Below are positions 9,648 to 19,800 of a stretch of 64,000 bases of DNA, piece by piece (within the stretch, counting starts at the first letter, position 1; the number at the start of each line of letters is the position of its first letter). A model generated the notes under the pieces. That model worked only from the letters and a program-made list of their open reading frames with translations. It searched no databases and had not been told where the DNA came from. The stretch lies in contig SJRY01000136.1 of assembly GCA_011319805.1 (NCBI GenBank), positions 124,001 to 188,000 on the forward strand. The letters are read 5' to 3'. Position numbers and translations under genes: made by a program. This stretch comes from Macrocybe gigantea. Taxonomy: Eukaryota > Basidiomycota > Agaricomycetes > Agaricales > Callistosporiaceae.

Positions 9648-12160
9648 AAGACCGAATGGACGTATTGTGACCACTTGCTTTCGACACCGTCTGCTGCCTT
9701 TATCAGTGATTGACGAACATCATAATGCGGCCGCTCAGCTATCCCGTTGGCGCGGGAATTGTATGTCGAGATTCGGATGTGGTAGATGCCGTAGCGTTTC
9801 CCGAGGTAGTCAAGACCTGCCACGAAGGGACCACCGTTATCCGTGACAATTTCGCGAACACCACCCCATCGACATAATACATCCTGGAACAGCCATTCAC
9901 CGATTGCGGGACCGTTTTCTTTCCGGAGGGCTCGAAATTCAGGATAATGCGTGAGGGAGCAACGACCTTGCACGATGTACTGGTAGCCATTGGACTTTGG
10001 CATCTTCATGGTGTCGGCATAGAATTTTCCGAAAAGGGGCGCGGGTACTGCCACGACTGGCGGGATGAGAACCTGTCGGGACTGTCGTTGCTGACAGATG
10101 TGACAAGTCCTGCAAAACCAAGAGATATCGGCCAGCATGTGAGGCCACCAAAAGCGCTCACAAACCAAGGTACGTGTCGGGTAGATGCCCTTGTGACCGA
10201 GGTCATCATGGGCTTGGGCGATGATGTTCATACGCCGATTTCGAGGGATCACGAGTTTGTGACTACCTTGGTCGTCCTTTCGCCATAACTTGTCAGCAGC
10301 AACGAAGAAGTGGAAGCAATACCGAACAAAGGCCTCGAAAGCAGAATCTGTGAGACTGGGTGGACGACGCAAGGTGGTCAAATAGTCCTGTACGAGGTCG
10401 AGACGCTGATCGTCGGCAATGGCTGATTTCGAACGAGGAACAAATACATAGTCAGGGATGGAGCTGAGCTGTCGAAGGTCAGGGTTGGCTTCCAGGCGGT
10501 CTTCGGACTCGGGAGAGGAGGAGTTTCGGTGGAGGACAGCTTGACTGTCCTCCCCACTTGAAATGTCCTGTCCTAGGTATATCGAAATGAGGTGACTTCG
10601 ACGTGTTTCGGGACGATATCGAGGGGTGTTAACAAAATGGATGAAGCCATAGACTCTGTCGATCCAATCGTCGAAATCTTCGTCTTGGTCAGGCTCGGGA
10701 TCGCCTGGTCGGCGGGAAAGACCATCAGGACCGTGACTAGAGCCAGGAACATGAACAAGTGTGAAGTGGAATGTCAGGATCGTCAGGATCCATCGATTGA
10801 TACTGGCAGAGGGGACTATATCGGGATTGTTTAGCATGCCTTTGATGTAGCGGGCATCGACTTCGACAACGAGGTTTCGTACACCAATGATGTACATGCG
10901 TACTGCACGGACCGATCGGAATAAGCCATAGATTTCGAGTTTCGGTTGTGAGAAGCGACGTTCGCGATCGTTCAGTGTGATGGATCCGAAACGGTTATAA
11001 TATCGGATTCGAGGGTTATCGGGGTCGCATTGGCAAAGGAAGTAACCGACTGCGATGTAGGAGGTATCGACGGCGAGGATAATGGGGGCTTCCGACTTGT
11101 AGTCGAGGGGTCGGAGAGCTGGAGAAGTGATAAGGGCTTGTTTCAGGTCTTCCTGTGCGTCGAGTTGCTCCTGACCGAAGACGTAGTCTACATTCTTCCG
11201 CGTAAGGCGGACTAAGGCGTCAGCGCGATGAGCGAAATTTCGAATGAAGATACGCATGACACCAATCGTTCCGAGGAAGGCGCGAACGTCTGAGAGGTCT
11301 CGGCACGGTTTCCAAGTTTTGATTGCGACAACTCGGGATTCATCAGGAAGACGACCTTTAGGCGTACAACGGTGTCCAAGAACTGTGATTTCGGGACTAC
11401 AGAGCGTGAGCTTTGTGCCAGAAAAGGTGCCTCCAGAATACTTCATGCGCTGGACAACACGGTTCAGATTGCAAAAGTGTTCCCAAACGAAGCGACGGAT
11501 GCCGGGATTCTGTGGAATGGTTTCGAAACTGTTATCGGGACGTCGATATTCGGAATCTGGGCCTTTCACGGGGACATCATCGATATAGGGGATGGTAAGA
11601 TGCGGTATCTCGTCTTGTAGGATGAAAGTTACATCATCATGGAATATAGGAACGGAATTGGTCCAGCCCATCGGGAGCGTAACAAGTCGCATAGCGCCAA
11701 AAGGGGTCTGGAACGTAGTGAGATCCCGAGAGTTTTCAGCGAGGAGTCGTTCATCGTAGCCAACATAGAGGTCAAGCATCGCACCACAGGGGCGGCCACC
11801 AAATTGTTCTGCTAAGTGATCAGGGACCGGGGTAACTCCGGAATGACGGATGGTGACTTTGTTTAGCGGCTCGAGGGAGTGGACGATGCGAAGCGACTTG
11901 CCATCTTTCTTGACGACTGTGAACCACCGGGAGCGGTAGGAGGAATTCGAGGGCTCATAGACACCGGCATCGATCTTTCGACGAATGAGCTGACAAATTT
12001 CATCATAAATACCAGGAGGTATCGGGATGTTCTTGTGAATCCAAGGCTTGTGCTGAATGACAGGGATTTCGACGGCAGGGAAAAAGTCTTCTCGAAATCG
12101 ACCGCGCTCTTGGTCGGTCCAAGCGAAGGCGCCGTTCTGGAGGCACATAAAGTGGTGCAT
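9428..12160 (-). CDS. Gypsy pol: reverse transcriptase, RNase H, integrase
   Basis: The frame holds 910 codons. Reverse transcriptase is at the N terminus (VVKKDGKSLRIVHSL near residue 90, active site YIDD near residue 190). RNase H follows (ILAVDTSYIAVG, QPKLEIYGL, VEVDARY). The integrase has an HHCC zinc finger (HDDLGH, then CRTCHICQQ) and a DDE core with FYADT, IVTDNGGPF and NGIAERPH; the last Asp and Glu are about 35 residues apart. No GPY/F motif or chromodomain is visible after VTARRR, where the frame overlaps the antisense gene. The final 70 or so residues are Pro/Ser/Ala-rich and may be only an overprinted frame. The start is set by a -1 shift from the preceding frame near 12190-12198, where one base seems to be missing. 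Confidence 0.88.
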   Translation of the reverse strand: MHHFMCLQNGAFAWTDQERGRFREDFFPAVEIPVIQHKPWIHKNIPIPPGIYDEICQLIRRKIDAGVYEPSNSSYRSRWFTVVKKDGKSLRIVHSLEPLNKVTIRHSGVTPVPDHLAEQFGGRPCGAMLDLYVGYDERLLAENSRDLTTFQTPFGAMRLVTLPMGWTNSVPIFHDDVTFILQDEIPHLTIPYIDDVPVKGPDSEYRRPDNSFETIPQNPGIRRFVWEHFCNLNRVVQRMKYSGGTFSGTKLTLCSPEITVLGHRCTPKGRLPDESRVVAIKTWKPCRDLSDVRAFLGTIGVMRIFIRNFAHRADALVRLTRKNVDYVFGQEQLDAQEDLKQALITSPALRPLDYKSEAPIILAVDTSYIAVGYFLCQCDPDNPRIRYYNRFGSITLNDRERRFSQPKLEIYGLFRSVRAVRMYIIGVRNLVVEVDARYIKGMLNNPDIVPSASINRWILTILTFHFTLVHVPGSSHGPDGLSRRPGDPEPDQDEDFDDWIDRVYGFIHFVNTPRYRPETRRSHLISIYLGQDISSGEDSQAVLHRNSSSPESEDRLEANPDLRQLSSIPDYVFVPRSKSAIADDQRLDLVQDYLTTLRRPPSLTDSAFEAFVRYCFHFFVAADKLWRKDDQGSHKLVIPRNRRMNIIAQAHDDLGHKGIYPTRTLVCERFWWPHMLADISWFCRTCHICQQRQSRQVLIPPVVAVPAPLFGKFYADTMKMPKSNGYQYIVQGRCSLTHYPEFRALRKENGPAIGEWLFQDVLCRWGGVREIVTDNGGPFVAGLDYLGKRYGIYHIRISTYNSRANGIAERPHYDVRQSLIKAADGVESKWSQYVHSVFYAERVTARRRFAPESAPPAAESDAPRFREGPAVGTRVVSIAFGGTRGPSASTIPPSEEPSKSAIQCSGDEIA
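10546..10559 (-). promoter_or_regulatory. Second copy of the polypurine tract (candidate central PPT)
   Basis: The 14 bases TGTCCTCCCCACTT at 8839-8852, which form the core of the terminal polypurine tract, recur exactly here inside the pol frame, between RNase H and the integrase zinc finger. An internal primer for plus-strand synthesis is a plausible role; this is inference from sequence identity alone. Confidence 0.4.
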
Positions 12161-12776
12161 CAGTCTTCGTTCTTCTGGCCAAAGGAAGCCTTCGGGATGG
12201 CCTTGTCGACGAGATTTCGACGATCCTCGGTATAGCGACCGGTCGGGATAAAAGGAGGGGGATTTGGGGATAGTTTCGGCATACTGGCAAGCGGGTCTCC
12301 GCGGATTTCGCGGAGGATTCGAAATTTGCCATTATCGGGAAGTGGGGCAACGACGGAACGGACTTTGAGGGCGACGGGCTTGTATTTACGTTTCGCGAAC
12401 GTATCGCGCGATTCGGGAGGGGTATGTCTAGAAAGTTCGGGAGCGCACCTGGTCACATCATATAAATAAACAAAATCGGAAGAGGAAGTGTTCGTGGTGT
12501 TGAAACCACTCTGAAATTGCGTCTGAGGTCGTGTTGGACGACCACTAGACTCGTACAGTAAAGCTGAAATCGGGGAAATGGAAATATCACAGGCCGAAAG
12601 ATATAAGGATGAAAGATAATTTGAAATGGACGTATCGGGAGCGGAATTAGAGACGGGATTGGGAGCAGGAACCTGGGCGTAGTAATCGAGGCGAAGGTCC
12701 AAATTGTCTTGAGTTTTGTCCGAGGAAACAACGAAAGCGTAATCGCCGTCAGCTAACGTGTCCTCTATCTGCGAAA
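12160..12776 (-). CDS. Gypsy pol N-terminal segment (linker before RT)
   Basis: This open frame lies between the protease frame and the RT frame. Its first ATG is at 12702, but the frame is open up to the T7 tract at 12774-12780 and would be entered there by a -1 shift. It encodes about 200 residues rich in Ser/Thr/Tyr, with GYNTT-like and RKYKPVALKVRSV segments and a C-terminal part that leads into the conserved region just before RT. It ends at a TGA at 12160 where the RT frame takes over in -1. It is best read as part of pol, broken or shifted, and not as a separate protein. Confidence 0.65.
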
Positions 12777-15053
12777 AAAATCCACTGCAGCCGTCTTCTT
12801 TCCTGGCATCATGTATTTCGGTTTGCCACGGGGCTGAGTCGGGATCGTAGTACGTCTGTTGGTGTTGGGATCGTGTATTGTGATGGTTTGATCCTCGTTC
12901 CGGTAGTTCTTGACGAGAGATTCGGTTAAGACGTCAAAGGGGCGACCGAGGAGGATATCATAGGCGGGGTTAGGTAATACATGGATTTGGGCGTAGAGGG
13001 TGATTTCGTTGATAGTAACCGGGATGTTTCGGGATAATCCAAGCGATTTGTCAATTTCGCCATTGGCTGACTGCATATCGAGGCGGACGGTAGGGTCATA
13101 GGCGATCCCGAGCTTGTGACATACTGCATCAGACATGGCTATAATTTGGGATCCGGGATCAACGACACATTCAACATAGTCTTGATGATCGATGAGACAT
13201 GTGATAGAGCGAAGGGCATGACTCTCTTTGGCTACGATGAGGCGTTCGGGATCGATCTGGTCACGGCTCATGCTCGAAATGTAGGTTGAAATCGGGTCTT
13301 CGATGATGGTAGCGCCCCTCGGTGGCGCGGCTTGTCCATATGTAGCGGCGTTGGAATCTGCGATGCCGAAAGGGAGTTCGTTAAGGTTGATTGATTTCGA
13401 CGGGGTGGTATCTTCGTCGGGGATTTCTTCGATGGTAGCTCGAAACACAGGTTCGGGAATGCTGTACTCCTGGGACATGACTGCGATGGGGTTGGTCTCG
13501 TTAGCTACCCGTTTTGGAGTGACAAGCTCGCGCATCTTCGATCTGATTTCGGGGGAAAGGGAAAGGAGGGCCTCGTTGGAGATTTGAGTGGTGCCTTTCA
13601 AAACGGTTTCGAAGATTTCATCTGCATGCTTCTTATCGACGACGGGGAAAACGTTCTTGTAGGCGGGTTGTTTCGAGGGGTCCTTGTTAGTTGGTTTGGC
13701 TACTGGGGCGGGAGCTGCAAAGTTTCGAGTGGTGGGAGGAGCGTAACGAACTTCAGGAACATCGCGGAAGGGATGGATGGGTCCCTCGTGACGGATGGTT
13801 TCGGCCTGGGTATTCTCGGGAAGAGTCTGCGACGAAGGAGCTGGGGATACTTCCTTTTCTTTACCTTTTGATGCCGAAGTACTGGCCTCGGGATTCTGTG
13901 GCTGACCTGGGGATGGTTCTGGATTTCGAGGTGAAGAAGCAACTACAGGAGTTTCGGGATTGACTCGGCGGTTTGCGCGAGGCGGCCCTCTGCGGGTGAT
14001 TTCGACATGATCCATAACGGTGCGGCGGTTGGCGAGGACTTGGGCTTCGAGATTTAGCTGACGGATACGTTCTTGGATATCAGACAGGCGGTCGTTGACC
14101 TGGGTACTGGCCGCGGGATTTACGGCATAAGCATAGGTGGAGTCGCTCGGGACTATGGGATTCTCTGTAGGGTTATAAGTTGCGACGGAAAGGAGCATTT
14201 GGCCGGTGGTGTCTGCATTGGAGGTAATAATTCCGCGTGGTCGCTCGTTAGGATACTGCCTATAATATTCGTTGACACGTTCCTGCATAGTGGCACCTCG
14301 AATAGCTCTCGGAATTTCGGCCTGTGTCGGGAGTGTGATTCGCCCATTGAAATCACGGCGGATAAGGCCTTCTCGGATATAATTCTCGGCCGTCTCACAG
14401 TCCCTAATGCGACAATCGGGTTTACCACAGAAATGACAGCCCTCGGGACGGTTTCCGGGAGCCCGGGGTCGGAAGCCTCCAGTATTGGCTTGTGCCTGCA
14501 TAAACTTGACGAGAACGTCGCTGATCCCGGTTGTGATGTTTTGAGTCATACTCGCAAGGATGGTGTTAAGGTCCTCCTGTTTTACAGAGGTTTCTGGAGC
14601 GGCTGAAGTACTTCGGGTTGCGGGGGCTATGGACTGGTAACGGACCGACGAAGCTCCGGGCTGTTCTTCCCGTTTAAAAACGTAGGCTGCGGCATCTTGT
14701 ATATCGACAAGCGAGTGGGTGAAATAGGGATCGTAATCCGGGAACTTGACTTCGAGGCGATCTCGGACTTTGGCTTGTAAATCCGTGGGGAACGCGCGTT
14801 CGTAGGCCCTAGCTTGCTCTTTGGCCGACATCTCTTCTTTGTCAACTAGATACTTCGTGATAGTGTAAAATTTGCGGTAATATTCCGCGAGCTGCTCGTG
14901 GGTCCTGATGCCGAGGCGACTGGTTTCGCCAATGAGCCGGTCTAAATCGCCCATGTTATAGCGATGTTTGTCTTCAGCTCCGGGTAGAGACGCTGAATGG
15001 CATCTCGGAAGTCGGCATAAGGGCGACCTTGGAACTCCGGGAGGCTTTCCCAA
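12765..15053 (-). CDS. Gypsy gag C-terminal part, zinc knuckle and aspartic protease
   Basis: The frame holds 762 codons. It is entered near 14976-14986 by a -1 shift from the gag N-terminal frame, so residues before that point are probably not translated. It has a helical capsid segment (MGDLDRLIGE, EYYRKFYTITKYL), then a zinc knuckle-like CHFCGKPDCRIRDC (about 14390-14440), where the usual His is Cys. A long Pro/Ser-rich linker follows, then a retropepsin-type protease with VVDPGSQI (about 13140-13160) and ILLGRPF (about 12940-12960). The catalytic triad reads D-P-G. The frame stops at TAG (12765-12767), nine bases after a T7 run. Confidence 0.85.
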   Translation of the reverse strand: MGKPPGVPRSPLCRLPRCHSASLPGAEDKHRYNMGDLDRLIGETSRLGIRTHEQLAEYYRKFYTITKYLVDKEEMSAKEQARAYERAFPTDLQAKVRDRLEVKFPDYDPYFTHSLVDIQDAAAYVFKREEQPGASSVRYQSIAPATRSTSAAPETSVKQEDLNTILASMTQNITTGISDVLVKFMQAQANTGGFRPRAPGNRPEGCHFCGKPDCRIRDCETAENYIREGLIRRDFNGRITLPTQAEIPRAIRGATMQERVNEYYRQYPNERPRGIITSNADTTGQMLLSVATYNPTENPIVPSDSTYAYAVNPAASTQVNDRLSDIQERIRQLNLEAQVLANRRTVMDHVEITRRGPPRANRRVNPETPVVASSPRNPEPSPGQPQNPEASTSASKGKEKEVSPAPSSQTLPENTQAETIRHEGPIHPFRDVPEVRYAPPTTRNFAAPAPVAKPTNKDPSKQPAYKNVFPVVDKKHADEIFETVLKGTTQISNEALLSLSPEIRSKMRELVTPKRVANETNPIAVMSQEYSIPEPVFRATIEEIPDEDTTPSKSINLNELPFGIADSNAATYGQAAPPRGATIIEDPISTYISSMSRDQIDPERLIVAKESHALRSITCLIDHQDYVECVVDPGSQIIAMSDAVCHKLGIAYDPTVRLDMQSANGEIDKSLGLSRNIPVTINEITLYAQIHVLPNPAYDILLGRPFDVLTESLVKNYRNEDQTITIHDPNTNRRTTIPTQPRGKPKYMMPGKKTAAVDFFRR
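12774..12780 (-). promoter_or_regulatory. Candidate -1 frameshift site T-TTT-TTT before the protease stop
   Basis: On the minus strand the protease frame reads GAT TTT TTT CGC AGA TAG. The heptamer T TTT TTT fits X XXY YYZ in the zero frame, and a -1 slip enters a frame that is open through the pol N terminus. I have not identified a downstream pseudoknot. A simple homopolymer indel would look the same. Confidence 0.45.
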
Positions 15054-15298
15054 AGCTCGGAGGTCGCAAAGTCGGGATAACGAATGGCATACTCCTTCTT
15101 CTGCGCGTCACCCGTGACTCCGGCATCACTGAAGAGGTGGTCGAGTTCTCTGAAGTATCGGGAGAGCTCACGGGGCTGCGCGGGATCGAAACGTGGAGCT
15201 GTGGAGTGGCCACGAGCTGGCATAGTTACTAGCCGTGCGGGAGCGGGGTCACCGACACCAGCGCCGGACGCGGGATTGTTGGTTTCATTGTTAGACAT
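14942..15298 (-). CDS. Gypsy gag N-terminal part
   Basis: The frame has 118 codons from the first in-frame ATG (MSNNETNNPASG). It contains a capsid-like segment (PRELSRYFRELDHLF, WESLPEFQGRPYADF). The frame is open for about 130 codons upstream of this ATG without another ATG, back to a TAG near 15680. Gag could therefore start at a non-AUG codon, or an earlier ATG was lost. The capsid homology continues in the -1 frame after about 14980, so the last dozen residues here are probably out of frame. Confidence 0.75.
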   Translation of the reverse strand: MSNNETNNPASGAGVGDPAPARLVTMPARGHSTAPRFDPAQPRELSRYFRELDHLFSDAGVTGDAQKKEYAIRYPDFATSELWESLPEFQGRPYADFRDAIQRLYPELKTNIAITWAI

Positions 15299-15689
15299 GC
15301 TGGATAACAGATTTCGAACTGATTGTCGGAGATCACGGAGTTGTTGGATATTTCGGGAAGGGGTTCTTTCAGGAGGGGACTGTGATGGAGTTGGATTGAT
15401 AAGGATGGGACTTGAGTCTAGTGTCGAAAGCGGGTCTGAAAGGAGTTCTAGATCGGAATCCGTTTCTTGTTTGACTGAGGCTGGGGATAAGGGTTCGGGA
15501 GATGAAGGTAGCGAGTCGGGAAGAGAGATAAGGAGTTCAGGAGAGGGTGCTCGGGAGCGCGGAACAGGTGATCGACGGAGATTTCGGGGACCCGGGGTTT
15601 GTCTCCTGCGAGCGGCTGCCTGGGCGCGGGAGGTAACAGTGGACGAGGTAGAAGATTGGCGGTTGGGGTTACTTGAAATCTTGAACTAG

Positions 15690-15707
15690 CCCTCGCGGTG
15701 GGCTCCA
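15690..15707 (-). promoter_or_regulatory. Primer-binding site of the Gypsy element
   Basis: On the minus strand TGGAGCCCACCGCGAGGG starts three bases after the 5' LTR. It begins with TGG, the complement of a tRNA CCA end, and has the composition of an acceptor/T-arm. I cannot name the tRNA from memory. Confidence 0.65.
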
Positions 15708-15710
15708 AAA

Positions 15711-16836
15711 TGATAACTATCGGGTAGCACTAACCTACAAACCAACAAGGTGGAATGAAGGAAGCGTCAGTCCCTATCCGAGGCTGTATAAACTACGAGC
15801 TGTTCAAGTCACAGAGTAACCCGAGGGACTGTAGCGTGAAAGGGGGGAATGGAACGAAGTGAATATGGATGGTTTCGAGCGGGTTTCGGGGTTTTCGAAA
15901 CAAGGCTGTTAGACTTAGCTGAATTCCCGCGCGATATCGAGGGCTTCAGTGAGGGTTTCGGAAGGGTTTCGATGATAATGACTTCCACGCGAAGCCAGAG
16001 ACACTGATTTCGAGACTGAGTACGTGGCTCCACGCGAGCGCGACACTTTGAGATCGGATAACACAAGGACTCCACACGAGTCGTAGACTGCGAGACTGCT
16101 GAAGGACTGAGACGGTAACTTTTTCTATGTGTTACAAATGCCAAGTACATGGGTTTTTATAGATGAGAAGATTTCGGGTATCGGAATAACCGGCGAAGTT
16201 GAAACCGAATGAGAGAACGTATCGTATGATTTCGAAAGGGTCGTTTAGTGGCTGAAACGTCGGGGAGATGTAAGTCCGTTCGAAATCTGAACATAAAGGG
16301 TGAAACAGTAGGTAAAAGAACATCCCGAAACCGGTGCCATGCGTCGTAGAATGGAACGTGAAAATAATCTAAGGAACGTAGAATGTATCAGTGAAATATG
16401 AGTCATGAATTTCGAAATGAGAGTGGATGAAATGGTAGCGCGCTCGAAATCCCTTGTTTCGAATGTACTGCGGCGAGGCAGTGTCGGGAACGCGGGAAGG
16501 CGTGAGGCGGTGCGATATCGAAAATGGTAGTAGTCTTGCCATATCGGGATCTGGAAATCGGGGGAGGCATATAGAAATAAGACTGCCTGACCGGATTGGG
16601 CGGTATAGGAAGCGCAGAATGTCCGGAATGTACGTGTGCGATGCGTTTGGCGAAGTGTCAGGGACCTGGAATGGAAGCCTCACGGAGTTGTCGACATCCC
16701 GAGTACTCGAACGAGAAGTCAGCGACTGGACTGCGGTATCATGCTGAGGGGGCCGAGTAGTGGTATGATTTCGAATGCGGGGGCGGGATTACCAAATTAG
16801 GACTTATCGGCGGTCAGCGGTGCGGAGCGCTCATCA
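15711..16836 (-). repeat. 5' LTR of the Gypsy element
   Basis: The LTR is 1,126 bp, TG..CA, nearly identical to the 3' LTR. It should carry the promoter for the minus-strand genomic RNA. Confidence 0.95.
16154..16161 (-). promoter_or_regulatory. LTR TATA box
   Basis: TATAAAAA on the minus strand lies about 675 bp from the outer LTR edge. A start about 30 bases downstream would give a U3 near 700 bp and an R-U5 near 415 bp. The same box is in the other LTR at 8154-8161. Confidence 0.45.
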
Positions 16837-16840
16837 GCGC
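16837..16840. repeat. Target site duplication, right copy (GCGC)
   Basis: The right copy of the 4-bp duplication lies at the point where Helitron A2 resumes. Confidence 0.8.
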
Positions 16841-19800
16841 TTGCAATGGTATCAATTGGGCGCAGAGTTGATGCTTCTCTTCAGGCCAATGGAAATGCTC
16901 CCTATGTGTTTAGACTTCATGGAGAGCTCTCTCACAGAGCAAGGTCTCTTCTTCCTCCTCCTGGAGAGCCACCTGTCTATGCCCAGCTCTACATCTATGA
17001 TCCTGATGATGCTCACAATTTCCGTATCGCAAACCAGTGGAATACCCATCTTGATCCTATGACTCTTCGCACTGTGCAAGATATGCTCTATCGTTGTCAT
17101 CCAGGGGTGCAGTTATATCGGCAGGCATATGAGCAAACCAGAAATATGCCAGAAGATCACCAGTGCAGAATTGTATTGCGATTGGAGGACACCACTGACC
17201 ACCGTCGCTACAATATGCCCACTACCAATGAAATTGCTGTCATTCTGCCAGGTGATGGTGATCAACTCGAGAGTGCTCGGGACATTATTCTGTACCGCCG
17301 ATTTGGTGAACCTCTCCAGCGCATTTCAGACATCCATCCATTCTATCCAGCCCTCCGATTTGTCTTGCTCTTTCCTACTGGACAGCTCAGTTGGCATTCT
17401 AAAATTCTCTACAACCAAGCTGATGCTTTGCAGCATGTCAATGCAAATGCACAGCTGCCAGATGCTCCAGAGGAAGCTCCAGAGGAAGAGGCTGAGGTCA
17501 ATGGCAACACTACTACAATACGACGCAGATACGTTTCCAAGGTCCAGTTTTATCGCTACCGCCTCCATCCCCGTCCTTCTGCCATTGATTCTCAGCATCT
17601 CTTTCTCTCTCAAAAGCTCTTTCAAGAGTTTGTCTGTGATATCTGGGCTACTGCAGAGCAGAGTCGCCTGCGTTGGGTTTGGCAAAACCAGAACACAATC
17701 CGAGGAGACATTTATGCTGGATTGGCTGATGCAGTGGCTGCCAATGTGGATGTCAGCACAGAGGAATTGGGCCGCAGAATCATTCTGCCTGCTACCTTTG
17801 CAGGAAGCACCAGAAACATGCAGCAGCTTCTTCAGGATGCTTTGGCCATCAATCGTTTCTGTCATGGTGGAGATCTCTTCATCACTATGACTGCCAATCC
17901 AAACTGGACAGAAATTACTGTTGAGCTTTTGCCTGGCCAGACAGCAGCTGATCGTCCAGATTTGGTCATCCGAGTCTTTTATCGCAAAAAGGATGAGCTG
18001 ATTGAGGACATCAAGAAAGGTGTCTTTGGCAAGGTCATAGCCTATCTCTTTGTCATCGAGTTTCAGAAACGTGGCCTGCCTCACATGCACTGCATACTCT
18101 TTCTTGATCCAGAGTCTAAACTTCAGACTCCTGAGCATATTGACAGTCTACTCTCTTCTGAATTCCCAGAGGACAATCCTGAACTGCTTGAGCTGATCAA
18201 AAAGTTCATGGTCCACACACCATGCGGTGCAGAAAATCCCAGAGCTCAATGCATGGAAAATGGCAAATGCACCAAGAACTTTCCAAAGCCCTTCAGAGAG
18301 CATACCACCATTACTGACAATGCATATGCTGCCACCCGTCATCGAGACACCAGTCATACCCATGATGTTCGAGGCAAGCAGGTCGATAATCGCTGGGTCG
18401 TTTCTTATTCTCCCTGGCTTATCTGGAAGTACCAGTGCCATATCAATGTGGAGTGCATTGCATCTATCAAAGCAGTCAAATACATCTATAAATATGTTTA
18501 CAAGGGTCATGACCGGGTCTCCATGCAGTTTGGCACTGTGGGTGATGAAGTCAGGCAGTATCTGGATGCACGCTATGTCTCTGCATGTGAAAGTCTTTGG
18601 CGCATTTTCCAATATCCACTTCATGGCCAAGCACCCAATGTCATACGGTTGCAGGTTCACCTTCCAGATGAGCAGTTTGTTACTTGGAGGCAGGATGGTC
18701 AAGAGTCAATGCCAGAGGTCGTTTTGCGAGGAGGAAGACAGGATTCCACTCTCACTGCCTATTTCAAGGCCAATGTCAAATATCCTGATACAGCATCCAC
18801 TGTACTCTATCAGGACTTTCCTTCCCAGTTTGTGTTCAACAAGAAGCATGAGTGGAAGCCCAGACAGAGAGGATTTGCTATAGGCCGCATGAATTATGCT
18901 CCTCCCACATCAGGCGATCGCTTCTATCTTCGACTTCTTTTGACCCAGGTCACAGGCTCAACATCTTTTGAAGACCTTCGCACATATGAAGAAGTCATAC
19001 ACCCTTCTTTCAAAGATGCCTGTCTTGCACGTGGCCTTCTTGAAGATGATCAGGAGTGGGATCAGTGTTTACGTGAAGCAGCTGCTATGCAAACCGGTCG
19101 TCAGCTTCGCCACCTCTTTGTCACCATTCTGAGAGATTGCAATCCTTCAGATCCTACTGCTCTATGGAACACATATTGGCCCCAGATCTGTGATGATCTA
19201 CGCTATCATCTTGAGCATGACAACATCCGTGTCAATCCCTCAGATGAAGATATCATGGATTATGGCCTTTTTCTCATTGACCAGCTTCTCCAATCTTCTC
19301 GCCGCTCTCTCAAGGATTGGCCATCCATGCCACAGGTCACTCAGAATTGGAATGAAAGGATTGCAAATCATCTCATAGCAGAGCAGCACAATTATGATCA
19401 GGAGGAGCAGGCTCAATTGGCAGCAGAGAATGAGGCCAGGTTGAATCCAGAGCAGAGAGATGCCTTTGATCAGTTCAGACAGGCTATTGCCAACAAGACA
19501 GGACAGATCTTCTTTCTTCATGGTCCAGGAGGCACTGGCAAGACATTCCTCTATCATACTCTTTGCTATCATCTGCGTTCCGAGGGCAAGATTGTTATCT
19601 GTGTGGCATCTTCTGGCATTGCCTCTCTTCTGCTTCCAGGTGGTCACACATCACATTCAAGTTTCAGAATCCCCATTCTCATTAATGAGTCTACTATGTG
19701 TACAATCACAAAGACATCACCACTTGCTGCTCTGATTCGCATAACAGATCTCATTATCTGGGATGAGGCTCCTATGCAGCATCGTCACATTCATGAAGCT

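Larger units (their letters stand above)
7710..16836 (-). mobile_element. Ty3/Gypsy LTR retrotransposon nested in Helitron A2
   Basis: The element is 9.1 kb with LTRs at 7710-8836 and 15711-16836, both beginning TGATAAC and ending ATCA. In minus-strand order it contains the 5' LTR, a primer-binding site (15690-15707), gag, aspartic protease, reverse transcriptase/RNase H, integrase, a polypurine tract and the 3' LTR. The order protease-RT-RNase H-integrase is that of Ty3/Gypsy. The coding region is split into four overlapping frames, each shifted -1 from the previous. An antisense spliced gene lies between integrase and the 3' LTR. LTR similarity implies a recent insertion. Confidence 0.95.
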
